From Methylibium sp035762065 (lineage in GTDB: Bacteria > Pseudomonadota > Gammaproteobacteria > Burkholderiales > Burkholderiaceae_C), in contig NZ_DASTPW010000004.1 in assembly GCF_035762065.1 (NCBI RefSeq), forward strand, positions 62,001 through 126,000: DNA of 64,000 nucleotides, given 5' to 3'. The notes under the pieces are model-generated. The model was not told the DNA's origin, did not search any database, and saw nothing but the letters and a program-made list of their open reading frames with translations. The translations under genes and the position numbers were made by a program. The stretch's first letter is position 1; each line of letters starts with the position of its first letter. Below, one piece after another: positions 28,169-37,611 of this stretch.

Positions 28169-30466
28169 ATGAGTTTCATGGACAAGTTCAAGAGCCGCAG
28201 GCCCCGCAAGTCGGCCTCCGACGTCGACGAGCTGCCGTTCGACGACGCCTACCCGTCGCCCGACGAGCCGATGCCCGGCGGGCACGAGCCGACGATCACG
28301 ATGGACACGCGCGCCGGCAGCGGCTCGGACGATTCGTCGATCATTTCGGAGGTCGCCTCCGAACTGCCGGCCGCGCGCTCGCCGGCCGCCGAAGCACGGC
28401 TCGGCGGCGGCGCGGCCCTGCCGCTGATCGGCAAGCTCGGGATCGCCGACCAGCAACGCAGCCTGACGGTGCTGGCGCTGGTCGGCCTGGTCCTGCTCGG
28501 CGTGGTCGGCGGCGGCGCGGTCATCTCCGCGAACCGCAGCGCCGCGCAGGTCGCCGCGACCGGCGATGCGCTGATGCAGTCGCAGCGGCTCGCGAAGTCG
28601 GTCTCGCAGGCGGCGCTCGGCAGCGCCAGTGCCTTCCCCGAGGTCAAGGACAGCGTCGGCGTGCTCGTGACCGCCGCGAGCGGTCTGGCCGGCGGCAACG
28701 ACATGACCGCCGCGGCGCCGTCGTCGGTGCAGCCGGCGCTCGAGCCGCTGATGCCGCTGGTGCAGCGCGCCGAGAAGAACGCCGGCGTGGTGCTGGCCCA
28801 GCAGCAGACGCTGACGCAGGTCAGCCAGGCGCTGCGCAACATCAACCGGCAGTCGGCCGAGCTGCTCGAGACCGCCGAGACCGTCGCTTCGCTGAAGGTG
28901 CAGCAGGGCGCGACCTCGGCCGAGCTGTCGGCTGCCGGCCAGTTGGTGATGCTGACCCAGCGCATCGGCAAGTCGGCCAACGAACTGCTGACCTTCGAAG
29001 GCGTGTCGCCCGAGGCGGTGTTCCTGCTTGGCAAGGACTTGAACGCCTTCCGCGAGATCGGCACCGGGCTGCTCGAAGGGAATGCCGAGCTGCGCCTGCC
29101 GCCAGCCAAGGACGCCGCGGTGCGCGACAGCCTCGCCACGCTGATGCAGCAGTACGAGGGCACCCGCTCGCAGGCCGGTCAGATCCTCGGCAACCTGCAG
29201 AGCCTGATCGCCGCGCGCGAGGCGCAGACCTCGATCCTGGCCGACAGCGAACCGCTGCGCAAAGGCTTCCAGGAGGTGCAGGCGCAGGTGCAGGCGCAAG
29301 CCGGCGTCGGCTTCGGCCGCGCGCTGCTGCTGGGGCTGGCCGCGCTGATGACGCTCGGCGGCATCGGCGGCCTTGCCTACATCTTCCTGCACGAGCAGCG
29401 CTCGCGCACCGCCTCCGCGGACGCGCAGCGCGAGGACGCGGTGCGCCAGGAGCAGGAGGCCAAGCGCATCAACGACGCCAACCAGGCGGCGATTCTTCGG
29501 CTGATGAACGAACTGCAGACGGTCGCCGAAGGCGATCTGACGCAGCAGGCGACGGTCACCGAGGACATCACCGGCGCGATCGCCGACTCGGTGAACTACA
29601 CCGTCGAGGAACTGCGCAACCTCGTCTCGCAGGTGCAGGGCTCGGTGTCGCGCATGACCGAGACGACGACGCAGGTCGAAGTCACCTCGACCGAGCTGCT
29701 CGCCGCTTCCGACGAGCAGCTGCGCGAGATCCGCGAGACCGGCGAATCGGTGCTGCAGATGGCCGGCCGCATCAACGACGTGTCGGCGCAGGCGAACCAG
29801 TCGGCGCAAGTGGCGCGGCAATCGCTGATGGCCGCGGAGTCCGGCCTGCATGCGGTGCAGAACGCGATCGGCGGCATGAACACGCTGCGCGACCAGATCC
29901 AGGACACCTCCAAGCGCATCAAGCGCCTCGGCGAGTCCTCGCAGGAAATCGGCGAGATCACCGAGCTGATCTCGGACATCACCGAGCAGACGAACGTGCT
30001 CGCGCTCAACGCCGCCATCCAGGCGGCCTCGGCGGGCGAGGCGGGCCGCGGCTTCTCGGTCGTCGCCGAGGAAGTGCAGCGGCTGGCCGAACGCTCGGGC
30101 GACGCGACCAAGCAGATCGCCGCGCTGGTGAAGACGATTCAGACCGACACCCAGGACGCGGTAGCCGCGATGGAGCGCTCGACGCAGGGCGTGGTCGAAG
30201 GCGCACGGCTGTCCGACAACGCCGGCACCGCGCTCGGCGAGATCGACCGCGTCTCGCGCCAGCTCGCCGAGCTGATCGAGGACATCTCCAACGAAGCGGC
30301 GCGCGAAGCGAAGTCCGCCAACGTGGTGGCCGCGAACATCCAGCACATCTTCGCGGTGACCGAGCAGACCGGCGACGGCACCCGCTCAACCGCGCAACTG
30401 GTGCGCGAGCTGTCGCGCACGGCCGAGGAGCTGAAGGCCTCGGTCGCGCGCTTCAAGATCGCCTGA
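28169..30466 (+). CDS. pilJ: Methyl-accepting chemotaxis protein PilJ
   Basis: Receptor of the pilus chemosensory system; 765 residues. An unusually long acidic cytoplasmic N-terminus (about 95 residues) precedes transmembrane helix 1 (99-120). The periplasmic part carries PilJ-type repeats (QSQRLAKSVSQAALG and MLTQRIGKSANELLT). Helix 2 (about 380-400) leads to a HAMP region and a signalling domain with the conserved hairpin LNAAIQAASAGEAGRGFSVV near residue 612. GAGAGG about 6 nt before the ATG at 28169 fixes the start; upstream in-frame sequence has no homology. Confidence 0.94.
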   Translation: MSFMDKFKSRRPRKSASDVDELPFDDAYPSPDEPMPGGHEPTITMDTRAGSGSDDSSIISEVASELPAARSPAAEARLGGGAALPLIGKLGIADQQRSLTVLALVGLVLLGVVGGGAVISANRSAAQVAATGDALMQSQRLAKSVSQAALGSASAFPEVKDSVGVLVTAASGLAGGNDMTAAAPSSVQPALEPLMPLVQRAEKNAGVVLAQQQTLTQVSQALRNINRQSAELLETAETVASLKVQQGATSAELSAAGQLVMLTQRIGKSANELLTFEGVSPEAVFLLGKDLNAFREIGTGLLEGNAELRLPPAKDAAVRDSLATLMQQYEGTRSQAGQILGNLQSLIAAREAQTSILADSEPLRKGFQEVQAQVQAQAGVGFGRALLLGLAALMTLGGIGGLAYIFLHEQRSRTASADAQREDAVRQEQEAKRINDANQAAILRLMNELQTVAEGDLTQQATVTEDITGAIADSVNYTVEELRNLVSQVQGSVSRMTETTTQVEVTSTELLAASDEQLREIRETGESVLQMAGRINDVSAQANQSAQVARQSLMAAESGLHAVQNAIGGMNTLRDQIQDTSKRIKRLGESSQEIGEITELISDITEQTNVLALNAAIQAASAGEAGRGFSVVAEEVQRLAERSGDATKQIAALVKTIQTDTQDAVAAMERSTQGVVEGARLSDNAGTALGEIDRVSRQLAELIEDISNEAAREAKSANVVAANIQHIFAVTEQTGDGTRSTAQLVRELSRTAEELKASVARFKIA

Positions 30467-30492
30467 CGCCCCCACGCCGAACCGACCGCCGC

Positions 30493-33400
30493 ATGGACAG
30501 CCTGCCCTCGCAACCCCTGAGCGACATCCGCGATGACAGTGCGCTCGCCTGGGTGCAGGAGGAGCTGCGCAAGTCGCTCGAGCTCGCGCACAAGTCGCTG
30601 CGCCGCACGCTGAAGGAACGCGAGGCCGCGGCCGGCTCCGATCTCGACGATGTCGAGGCGACGCCGCTGCGCACCGCGCGGCAGCAGCTGCATCAGGCCG
30701 TCGGCGTGCTGGAACTGGTGAACCTGCGCGGCGGCGCGGCGCTGCTGCGCGGCAGCGAAGCCGCGGTGCAGCGCTTCATCGCCAAGCCGGCGAAGCTCGA
30801 CATGGCGGCGATCGACACGATCGAGCGCGCCTCGTTCGCGCTGCACGATTTCCTCACGCGCCGCATCGCCGGCCATCCGGTCTCGCCGCTCGCGCTGTTT
30901 CCGCAGTACCGCGCGGTGCACGAGCTGGCCGGCACCGAGCGCATCCATCCGGCCGACCTCTGGGACTTCGAATGGCAGTGGTCCAGCCTCGCGCCGCGCT
31001 CCGGTGACGCGCCGACCGCGCGTGCGGCCGACGCCGACGCGCTGACCGCTTTCGAAAAGGACGTGCTCGCGTCGATGCGCGGCGGCGGCGCCGAGCCGCT
31101 GCGCCGCCTCGGCGAGCTGAGCGCGGAGCTGTCGGCCGGCGTTGCGACCGGGCCGGGCGGTGCGCAGCTTGGAAGCCTCTGGCAACTCGCGGCCGGCTTC
31201 TTCGAAGGCCAGGCGCAGGGGCTGCTGCCGTCGGACGTCTATGCGAAGCGCGTCGCCTCGCGGCTGCTGGCCCAATTGCGCCAGCAAAGCCGCGGCGACG
31301 CGACCGCGAGCGAGCGCCTCGCGCGCGAGCTGCTGTTCTTCTGCGCGCGTTCGGGCCGCCCGTCGGCCGGCGCTGCGCCGCAGCTCGACCGCATCCATGC
31401 GGCCTGGCCGACGGTGCGCGACGAGGTCGCGATCGACTACTCGACCGTGCAGCTCGGCCGCCACGACCCGGCCTGGATCACCCAGGCGCGCAAGCGCGTC
31501 GCGGCGGCGAAGGACAGCTGGTCGGCGGTCGCCGGCGGCGAGATGCACCGGCTGGGCAATCTCAACGAGCAGTTCTCGCTGGTGCGCGATTCGCTCGAGC
31601 GGCTCGTGCCCGGCGGCGAGGTGCTCGGCGAAGCGATGGCCGCCGCGGTCGGCGCTACGGTGCAGGCCGGCCAGAACGGGCAAGTCCCCGAGCCGGCGCT
31701 CGCGATGGAAGTCGCGACCAGCCTGCTCTACCTCGAAGCCGCGCTCGAGGAGGGCGCGTTCGACCAGCCCGAGCAGGCCGCGCGCGTGCACCGGCTCGCG
31801 CAGCGCGTCGGCGCGGTACGCGGCGCCGCGCAGCCGGAGGCGCTCGAGACCTGGATGGAGGAGCTGTACCGCCGCGTCTCCGATCGCCAGACGATGGGCA
31901 GCGTCGTGCAGGAGCTGCGCAGCTCGCTGTCCGAATCCGAGAAGCTGATCGACCAGTTCTTCCGCAGCCCCGACGATCCCTCGGTGCTGATCCCGGTGCC
32001 GGCGCAGCTGCAGGCCATGCGCGGCGTGCTGTCGGTGCTGGGCCTCGACGCCGCGACGCACGCGGTGCTGCGCATGCGCGACGACGTCGACGCGCTGGTG
32101 GCGGCCGGCGCACAGGCGCGCCACGAGCAGCCGCTGTTCGAGCGCCTGGCCGGCAACCTCAGCGCGATGAGCTTCCTGATCGACCTGCTCGGCGTGCAGC
32201 CGCAGACGGTCAAGGCGCTGTTCCGCTACGACGAGGCCAGCGGCCTGCTGCGCTCGCGCATGGGCCGCGCCAACTCGGCGCTCGAAGCCGCGGCCGCGCC
32301 GCGGCTCGACCCCGAGCTGATCGCCCAGGCGCAGGCGCTCGCCGCCGCGGTGGCCGACCCGGCGACGCCGGCCGAACAGGTCTCGCGCGACCTCGAACGC
32401 TTCGCGCGCGACCCCGGCGTGCTGGCCCAGCCGGCGCTGGTCGCCAACCTCGATGCGGCGCGCAGCGCGCTCGAACAGGCCGCGGCCCCCGGCATGGGCA
32501 ACGCCGCCCGCGCCTTCGCCCGCGAGCACGCGAGCGAGATGCTGGCCGACTTCGCCGCGACCGGCGCCGAGCCGGTCGGCCTGCCGCCGCTCGACGACGT
32601 GCCGGCGATCGCGCCGATCTCGCTGGCGCCGGCTGCCGCGCCGCTGGTCGATCTGGAGACCGACGACGAGATGCGCGAGGTCTTCCTCGAGGAAGCGCGC
32701 GAGGTCGTCGCTGAGGCCGGCGCCGCGCTCGACGCGCTGGCGGAGGTGCCGCAGGCGGTCGACCAACTCACCACGGTGCGGCGCGCCTTCCACACGCTGA
32801 AGGGCAGCTCGCGGATGGTCGGCCTCGCCGAATTCGGCGAAGCGGCCTGGGCCTGCGAGCAGCTCTACAACGACCTGCTCGCTCGCCAGCACGGCGCGAC
32901 GCCCGACGTGCTCGCCGCGAGCCAGGACGTCGTCGCCCATCTGGCGCGCTGGGTCGAAGCGGTCGCGGGCGGCGCGGACGCCGGCTGGAGCGCCGCGCCG
33001 GTGCGCGCGGTCGCCGACGCGCTGCGGCTCGAAGGCCGGCGCATCGCGCTGCCGGGGGCGCCGACGCAGCCCGGAGCGGCCGGCGCCGCTTCCCTCGCGA
33101 GTCCGGCGGCCGCGGCCGAATCGCTGTCCGAGCCGGCAGCCGCGGCCGTCGCGCTGCGCGAGCCCGATGCCACGGTCGCCTTCGGGTTCGATCCGGCGGA
33201 TGCCACGCCCGCTGCGTCGTTCGACACCGATGCGACCTTGCCCCTGGCCGACGTGCTCCCGCCGGGCATCGAACTGCCCGAAGCCACCGAGCTCGACCTC
33301 GCGCTGCCGGCCGCCCAAGCCATGCCGCTGATCGACGCCGAGCCGCCCGCGGACGCCGCGCCGAGCGCCGCCGGCCTCGACTTCGAATTCAGGCTCGACA

Positions 33401-36400
33401 TCGACGAGCCCGCTGCTCCGCAGCCGGCGCTGCCGGAGGTCGAACCGCTGGAATCGCCGCCGCCGTCCTTCGAGAGCACCGCGTTCGACAACCCGGACCT
33501 CGACGCGACGATGCCGCTGCCCCTGCCGCAGACCGAGGTGCTGCCGCTGCCGCCGGGCACCGATTTCTCGACGATCGATCTCGACCTGCCTGGTGCGTTC
33601 GCGGAGTCCACCGCGCCCGCGAAGCCGCTGATCGAGACCCTGTTGCCCAGCCGCGGCCTGCCGCCGGCCGAGCCGGCCTGGGCCGGCACCGGCCACGGGC
33701 CCGAATCGGCCACCGTGCCTTTCGAGCCGAGCGAACTGATCGAGGCGCTCCAGCCCTCGGTCGCCGGCGAGCTGGGCGCGAGCGCCGAGCCGGCGCCGCT
33801 GGCCGACGACCAGGTCAAGGTGATCGGTTCGTTGTCGATCGGCATCCCGCTGTTCAACATCTTCCTGGCCGAGGCCGACGAGCTTTCGCGCCGGCTCGGC
33901 GTCGAGCTGTCGGAGTGGTCGCACGAGTTGCAGCGGCCGGTGGGGGAGACCGCGGTCGCGCTCGCTCATTCGCTCGGCGGGAGCTCCGCCACCGTCGGCT
34001 TCATCGAGCTGTCGGCGCTGGCGCGCAAGCTCGAAGCGGCGCTCGCGCATTCGCAGCGGCTCGGCCATGGCGTGCCGGCCGATGCGCAGCTCTTCCTCGA
34101 CACCTCCGAAGAGGTGCGCCGCCTGCTGCACCAGTTCGCCGCCGGCTTCCTGAAGTCGCCGACGCCCGAGCTGCTGGCCGCGCTCGACGCCTTCGAGGCC
34201 GACATCGCCGAGCGGCTCGAGGACGCGATCACCACGCAAGGCGGCGCCGAGGGCTTCGCCGCCAGCGCCCAGGCCGCATGGGCCGCCGACGGGCCGCCGG
34301 CCGAAGCGACCGGCGAATCGGCCGAACCGGCGACGCGCGCGGTGGCCGTCGAGCCGGAAGCCGCAGCCGAAAGCGCGGCGGCCGACTTCGACGCGCCGCA
34401 CCTGCGCACCGACTTCGCCGACCTCGGCGTCGCCGACTTCCGCCCGCTCGCGCCGGCGCCGCGCCTCGACGAGACGCCGCGCCCGCCCAGCAGCCGCGAG
34501 GCGCTCGACGGCGAAGAAGACCTCGATGCGGTCGATGCGGTCGATGCCGAGCTGTTCCCGATCTTCGAGGAAGAGGCGCAGGAGCTGCTGCCGCAGCTGG
34601 CTGCCGAGCTGCGCGACTGGTCGAAGGCGCCGGCGCAGCAGGCCCATGCGGCGGCCGCGATGCGCACCCTGCACACCTTGAAAGGCGGCGCGCGCCTGGC
34701 CGGCGCGATGCGCCTGGGCGAGATGTCGCACCGGCTCGAAACCGCGATCGAGCACCTGATGGCCGAAAGCCCGGCCGACGGCGGCCGCGTCGAGCAGCTG
34801 CTCGGCCGCGCCGACGCGCTGGCGATCGCCTTCGAAGCACTGCGCCAGCGCGACGCGCAGGCCTACGACGAGCGCCAGAGCGGCTTCGACCGGCTGACGC
34901 AGCCGGGCCGGCTCGCGGCACTCGACACCTCGCCCGCGACGCTGCCGCAGCCGCTCGACGACGCGGGCGCGCTGCTGGCGCCGCTGCCGGCGCTGTCGGA
35001 CGTGCCGCCGGCGGCTGCCGAGCCGGCGCGTGCCGAGCCGCCTTTGCTGTCCGAGATCGTCGAGGAACTGCCGTTCGATGCGCCGCCGGCGGCGCCGGCC
35101 CTGCCGCCGATCGACTGGTCGCGGTTCGCCGCCGGCGATGGCGCGCCCGCGCTGCCGACGCCCACCGAGCGCGCACCGCTGGCCACCGCCGCGGCGGTGC
35201 GGGTGCGCACCCAGCTGCTCGATCGCATGGTCAACCAGGCCGGCGAGGTGAGCATCGCGCGCGCACGGCTTGAATCGGAAGTCGGCCAGATCCGCGGTTC
35301 GCTCGGCGACCTGACCGACAACCTCGAACGCCTGCGCGGCCAGCTGCGCGACATCGAGCTGCAGGCCGAGACGCAGATGGCCACGCGGATGGAAGCCGCG
35401 AAGGCCGCCGCGCAGGCCTTCGACCCGCTCGAGTTCGACCGCTTCACCCGCTTCCAGGAACTGACGCGGATGATGGCCGAGTCGGTCAACGACGTCGCGA
35501 CCGTGCAACGCAGCCTGCAGCGCACGCTCGAGACCGCCGAGGACGGCCTCGCCGCGCAGGCGCGCCTGACGCGCGACCTGCAGGAAGACCTGCTGCGCAC
35601 CCGCATGGTCGAGTTCGAGGGCCTGTCCGAGCGGCTCTACCGCGTCGTGCGCCAGGCCGCCAAGGAAACCGGCAAGCAGGTGCGGCTGGACATCATCGGC
35701 GGCTCGATCGAAGTCGACCGCGGCGTGCTCGACCGCATGACCGGCGCCTTCGAGCACCTGCTGCGCAACTGCATCACCCATGGCATCGAGCCGGCCGAGC
35801 GACGGCTCGCGGCGGGCAAGGAAGCCACCGGCCACATCGTCGTTTCGCTGCGCCAGGAGGGCAACGAGGTCAGCGTGGAGTTCCGCGACGACGGCGGCGG
35901 GCTCGACCTGGCGCGCATCCGCGACAAGGGCCGTTCGATGGGGCTTGTCGCGGAAGACGCGAACCCGAGCGACGCCGAGCTGGCGAACCTGATCTTCATG
36001 CCCGGCTTCACCACCGCCGACAAGGTGACCGAGCTGGCCGGCCGCGGCGTCGGCATGGACGTGGTGCGTGCCGAGGTCAACGCGCTGGGCGGCCGCATCG
36101 AGACCGCCAGCGCGAGCGGCCAGGGCACCAGCTTCACGCTGGTGCTGCCGCTGACCACCGCGGTCACGCAGGTCGTGATGCTGCGCGCCGGCGCGACCAG
36201 CGTCGCGGTGCCGGCCACGCTGGTCGAGATCGTGCGCCGCGCGAGCGCCGCCGAGATCGAGCACGCGTACCAGACCGGCGCCTACAGCTACGGCGAGCAG
36301 ACGCTGCCGCTGCTGTGGCTCGGCGCGCTGCTCCAGGCGAGCGCGCGCAGCGTCGAACCCACCGGGCGCTCGACGCCGGTGATCGTCGTGCGCTCGGCGC

Positions 36401-37053
36401 AGCAGCGCATCGCGCTGCACGTGGACGAAGTGCTGGGCAACCAGGAAGTCGTCGTCAAGAACCTCGGACCGCAGATGTCGAGCCTGCCCGGGCTGGCCGG
36501 CATGACGCTGCTGGCCTCGGGCGCGGTGGCGCTGATCTACAACCCGGTCGCGCTCGCCACCGTGTACGGCGAAGCGGCGCGCCGCACGACGGCAGCCGCG
36601 CCGGCGCTGCGCGACGCGCCGGCCGCGCCGGTGAAGTCCGCGCTTGCCGCCGCGACCGCCGCGCCGCTGGTGCTCGTGGTCGACGATTCGCTCACCGTGC
36701 GCCGCGTCACCCAGCGCCTGCTGGTGCGCGAGGGCTACCGCGTCGCCGTCGCGAAGGACGGCCTCGAGGCGATCGAGCGCCTGACCGAGGAGAAGCCCGC
36801 GGTCGTGCTGAGCGACATCGAGATGCCGCGCATGGACGGCTTCGACCTCGTGCGCCAGATCCGCGCCGACCGGGACCTGGTGGGCCTGCCGGTGATCATG
36901 ATCACCTCGCGCATCGCGCAGAAGCACCGCGACTACGCGGCGCAGCTGGGCGTCAACCACTACCTCGGCAAGCCCTACAGCGAAGAGGAGCTGCTGTCGC
37001 TGATCGGCCGCTACTGCCGGCAGGCGCAGCAGCTGCAGGCCGTCGCGGCCTGA
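30493..37053 (+). CDS. pilL: CheA-type hybrid histidine kinase PilL/ChpA
   Basis: A giant 2186-residue kinase of pilus chemosensing. The N-terminal part is FimL-like with a candidate His67 (LHQAVGVLEL). Three clear Hpt motifs follow: H767 (HTLKGSSRMVG), H1159 (AHSLGGSSATVG) and H1394 (HTLKGGARLAG), separated by long Ala/Pro/Glu-rich linkers. Then come a dimerisation helix pair, the ATPase (N1759 in LLRNCITHGIEPAE; DDGGGLDLARI; GRGVGMDVVR), a CheW-like domain and a C-terminal receiver (D2108 in LSDIEMPRMDG). Pseudomonas ChpA has similar architecture with more phosphotransfer domains. It is 26 bp after pilJ. No methylesterase or methyltransferase (PilK/ChpB) follows. Confidence 0.95.
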   Translation: MDSLPSQPLSDIRDDSALAWVQEELRKSLELAHKSLRRTLKEREAAAGSDLDDVEATPLRTARQQLHQAVGVLELVNLRGGAALLRGSEAAVQRFIAKPAKLDMAAIDTIERASFALHDFLTRRIAGHPVSPLALFPQYRAVHELAGTERIHPADLWDFEWQWSSLAPRSGDAPTARAADADALTAFEKDVLASMRGGGAEPLRRLGELSAELSAGVATGPGGAQLGSLWQLAAGFFEGQAQGLLPSDVYAKRVASRLLAQLRQQSRGDATASERLARELLFFCARSGRPSAGAAPQLDRIHAAWPTVRDEVAIDYSTVQLGRHDPAWITQARKRVAAAKDSWSAVAGGEMHRLGNLNEQFSLVRDSLERLVPGGEVLGEAMAAAVGATVQAGQNGQVPEPALAMEVATSLLYLEAALEEGAFDQPEQAARVHRLAQRVGAVRGAAQPEALETWMEELYRRVSDRQTMGSVVQELRSSLSESEKLIDQFFRSPDDPSVLIPVPAQLQAMRGVLSVLGLDAATHAVLRMRDDVDALVAAGAQARHEQPLFERLAGNLSAMSFLIDLLGVQPQTVKALFRYDEASGLLRSRMGRANSALEAAAAPRLDPELIAQAQALAAAVADPATPAEQVSRDLERFARDPGVLAQPALVANLDAARSALEQAAAPGMGNAARAFAREHASEMLADFAATGAEPVGLPPLDDVPAIAPISLAPAAAPLVDLETDDEMREVFLEEAREVVAEAGAALDALAEVPQAVDQLTTVRRAFHTLKGSSRMVGLAEFGEAAWACEQLYNDLLARQHGATPDVLAASQDVVAHLARWVEAVAGGADAGWSAAPVRAVADALRLEGRRIALPGAPTQPGAAGAASLASPAAAAESLSEPAAAAVALREPDATVAFGFDPADATPAASFDTDATLPLADVLPPGIELPEATELDLALPAAQAMPLIDAEPPADAAPSAAGLDFEFRLDIDEPAAPQPALPEVEPLESPPPSFESTAFDNPDLDATMPLPLPQTEVLPLPPGTDFSTIDLDLPGAFAESTAPAKPLIETLLPSRGLPPAEPAWAGTGHGPESATVPFEPSELIEALQPSVAGELGASAEPAPLADDQVKVIGSLSIGIPLFNIFLAEADELSRRLGVELSEWSHELQRPVGETAVALAHSLGGSSATVGFIELSALARKLEAALAHSQRLGHGVPADAQLFLDTSEEVRRLLHQFAAGFLKSPTPELLAALDAFEADIAERLEDAITTQGGAEGFAASAQAAWAADGPPAEATGESAEPATRAVAVEPEAAAESAAADFDAPHLRTDFADLGVADFRPLAPAPRLDETPRPPSSREALDGEEDLDAVDAVDAELFPIFEEEAQELLPQLAAELRDWSKAPAQQAHAAAAMRTLHTLKGGARLAGAMRLGEMSHRLETAIEHLMAESPADGGRVEQLLGRADALAIAFEALRQRDAQAYDERQSGFDRLTQPGRLAALDTSPATLPQPLDDAGALLAPLPALSDVPPAAAEPARAEPPLLSEIVEELPFDAPPAAPALPPIDWSRFAAGDGAPALPTPTERAPLATAAAVRVRTQLLDRMVNQAGEVSIARARLESEVGQIRGSLGDLTDNLERLRGQLRDIELQAETQMATRMEAAKAAAQAFDPLEFDRFTRFQELTRMMAESVNDVATVQRSLQRTLETAEDGLAAQARLTRDLQEDLLRTRMVEFEGLSERLYRVVRQAAKETGKQVRLDIIGGSIEVDRGVLDRMTGAFEHLLRNCITHGIEPAERRLAAGKEATGHIVVSLRQEGNEVSVEFRDDGGGLDLARIRDKGRSMGLVAEDANPSDAELANLIFMPGFTTADKVTELAGRGVGMDVVRAEVNALGGRIETASASGQGTSFTLVLPLTTAVTQVVMLRAGATSVAVPATLVEIVRRASAAEIEHAYQTGAYSYGEQTLPLLWLGALLQASARSVEPTGRSTPVIVVRSAQQRIALHVDEVLGNQEVVVKNLGPQMSSLPGLAGMTLLASGAVALIYNPVALATVYGEAARRTTAAAPALRDAPAAPVKSALAAATAAPLVLVVDDSLTVRRVTQRLLVREGYRVAVAKDGLEAIERLTEEKPAVVLSDIEMPRMDGFDLVRQIRADRDLVGLPVIMITSRIAQKHRDYAAQLGVNHYLGKPYSEEELLSLIGRYCRQAQQLQAVAA

Positions 37054-37066
37054 GGTCCGTGGCGGC

Positions 37067-37537
37067 TCAGCGGCCGCCTTCGTAGCCCTGCTGGCGCCAA
37101 GCCTCGAACACCGCGACCGCGACCGCGTTCGACAGGTTCAGGCTGCGCTGGCCCGCACGCATCGGCAGGCGCAGCCGCTGCGCCGGCGCGAAGCTCTCGC
37201 GCAGCGCGGCCGGCAGGCCGGCGGTCTCGCTGCCGAACACCAGCCAGTCGCCGGGCTGCCAGGCCACCTCGTCGAAGCGCCGCACGGCGTGCGTCGTGAA
37301 CGCGAAGCAGCGTTGCGGCGGCGGCCGGCAGGTCTTGAGCAGCGCGGCCCACGAAGCATGCCGGTGCACGCGCGCGTGCTCGTGGTAGTCGAGCCCGGCG
37401 CGTTGCAGCAGCTTGTCTTCCATCGAGAACCCGAGCGGCTCGACCAGGTGCAGCGCGCAGCCGGTGTTGGCCGCGAGCCGGATCACGTTGCCGGTGTTCG
37501 GCGGGATCTCGGGGTGGACGAGCGCGATGTTGAACAT
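37067..37537 (-). CDS. trmL: tRNA (cytidine/uridine-2'-O)-methyltransferase TrmL
   Basis: A 156-residue SPOUT methyltransferase that modifies the wobble base of tRNA-Leu. The start MFNIALVHPEIPPNTGN, the knot motifs LVFGSETAGLP and LNLSNAVAVAVFEAWRQ, and the length match TrmL. It is convergent with pilL (13-bp gap, no terminator seen) and divergent from the macroglobulin gene. Confidence 0.95.
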   Translation of the reverse strand: MFNIALVHPEIPPNTGNVIRLAANTGCALHLVEPLGFSMEDKLLQRAGLDYHEHARVHRHASWAALLKTCRPPPQRCFAFTTHAVRRFDEVAWQPGDWLVFGSETAGLPAALRESFAPAQRLRLPMRAGQRSLNLSNAVAVAVFEAWRQQGYEGGR

Positions 37538-37611
37538 GCGGCCGCGATGCTAGTGGTGCATCGCGTCGAAGCCGCTGGCTAGACTGCGCGCCGTCTCGCT
37601 CGAGGAATCGC

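Noticed and set aside
30139..36960. A 2273-codon open frame on the minus strand opposite pilJ/pilL
   Set aside because: It mirrors pilL codon by codon, is rich in Arg/His/Leu/Gln with no recognisable domain, and arises from the high GC of the third codon positions on the coding strand.
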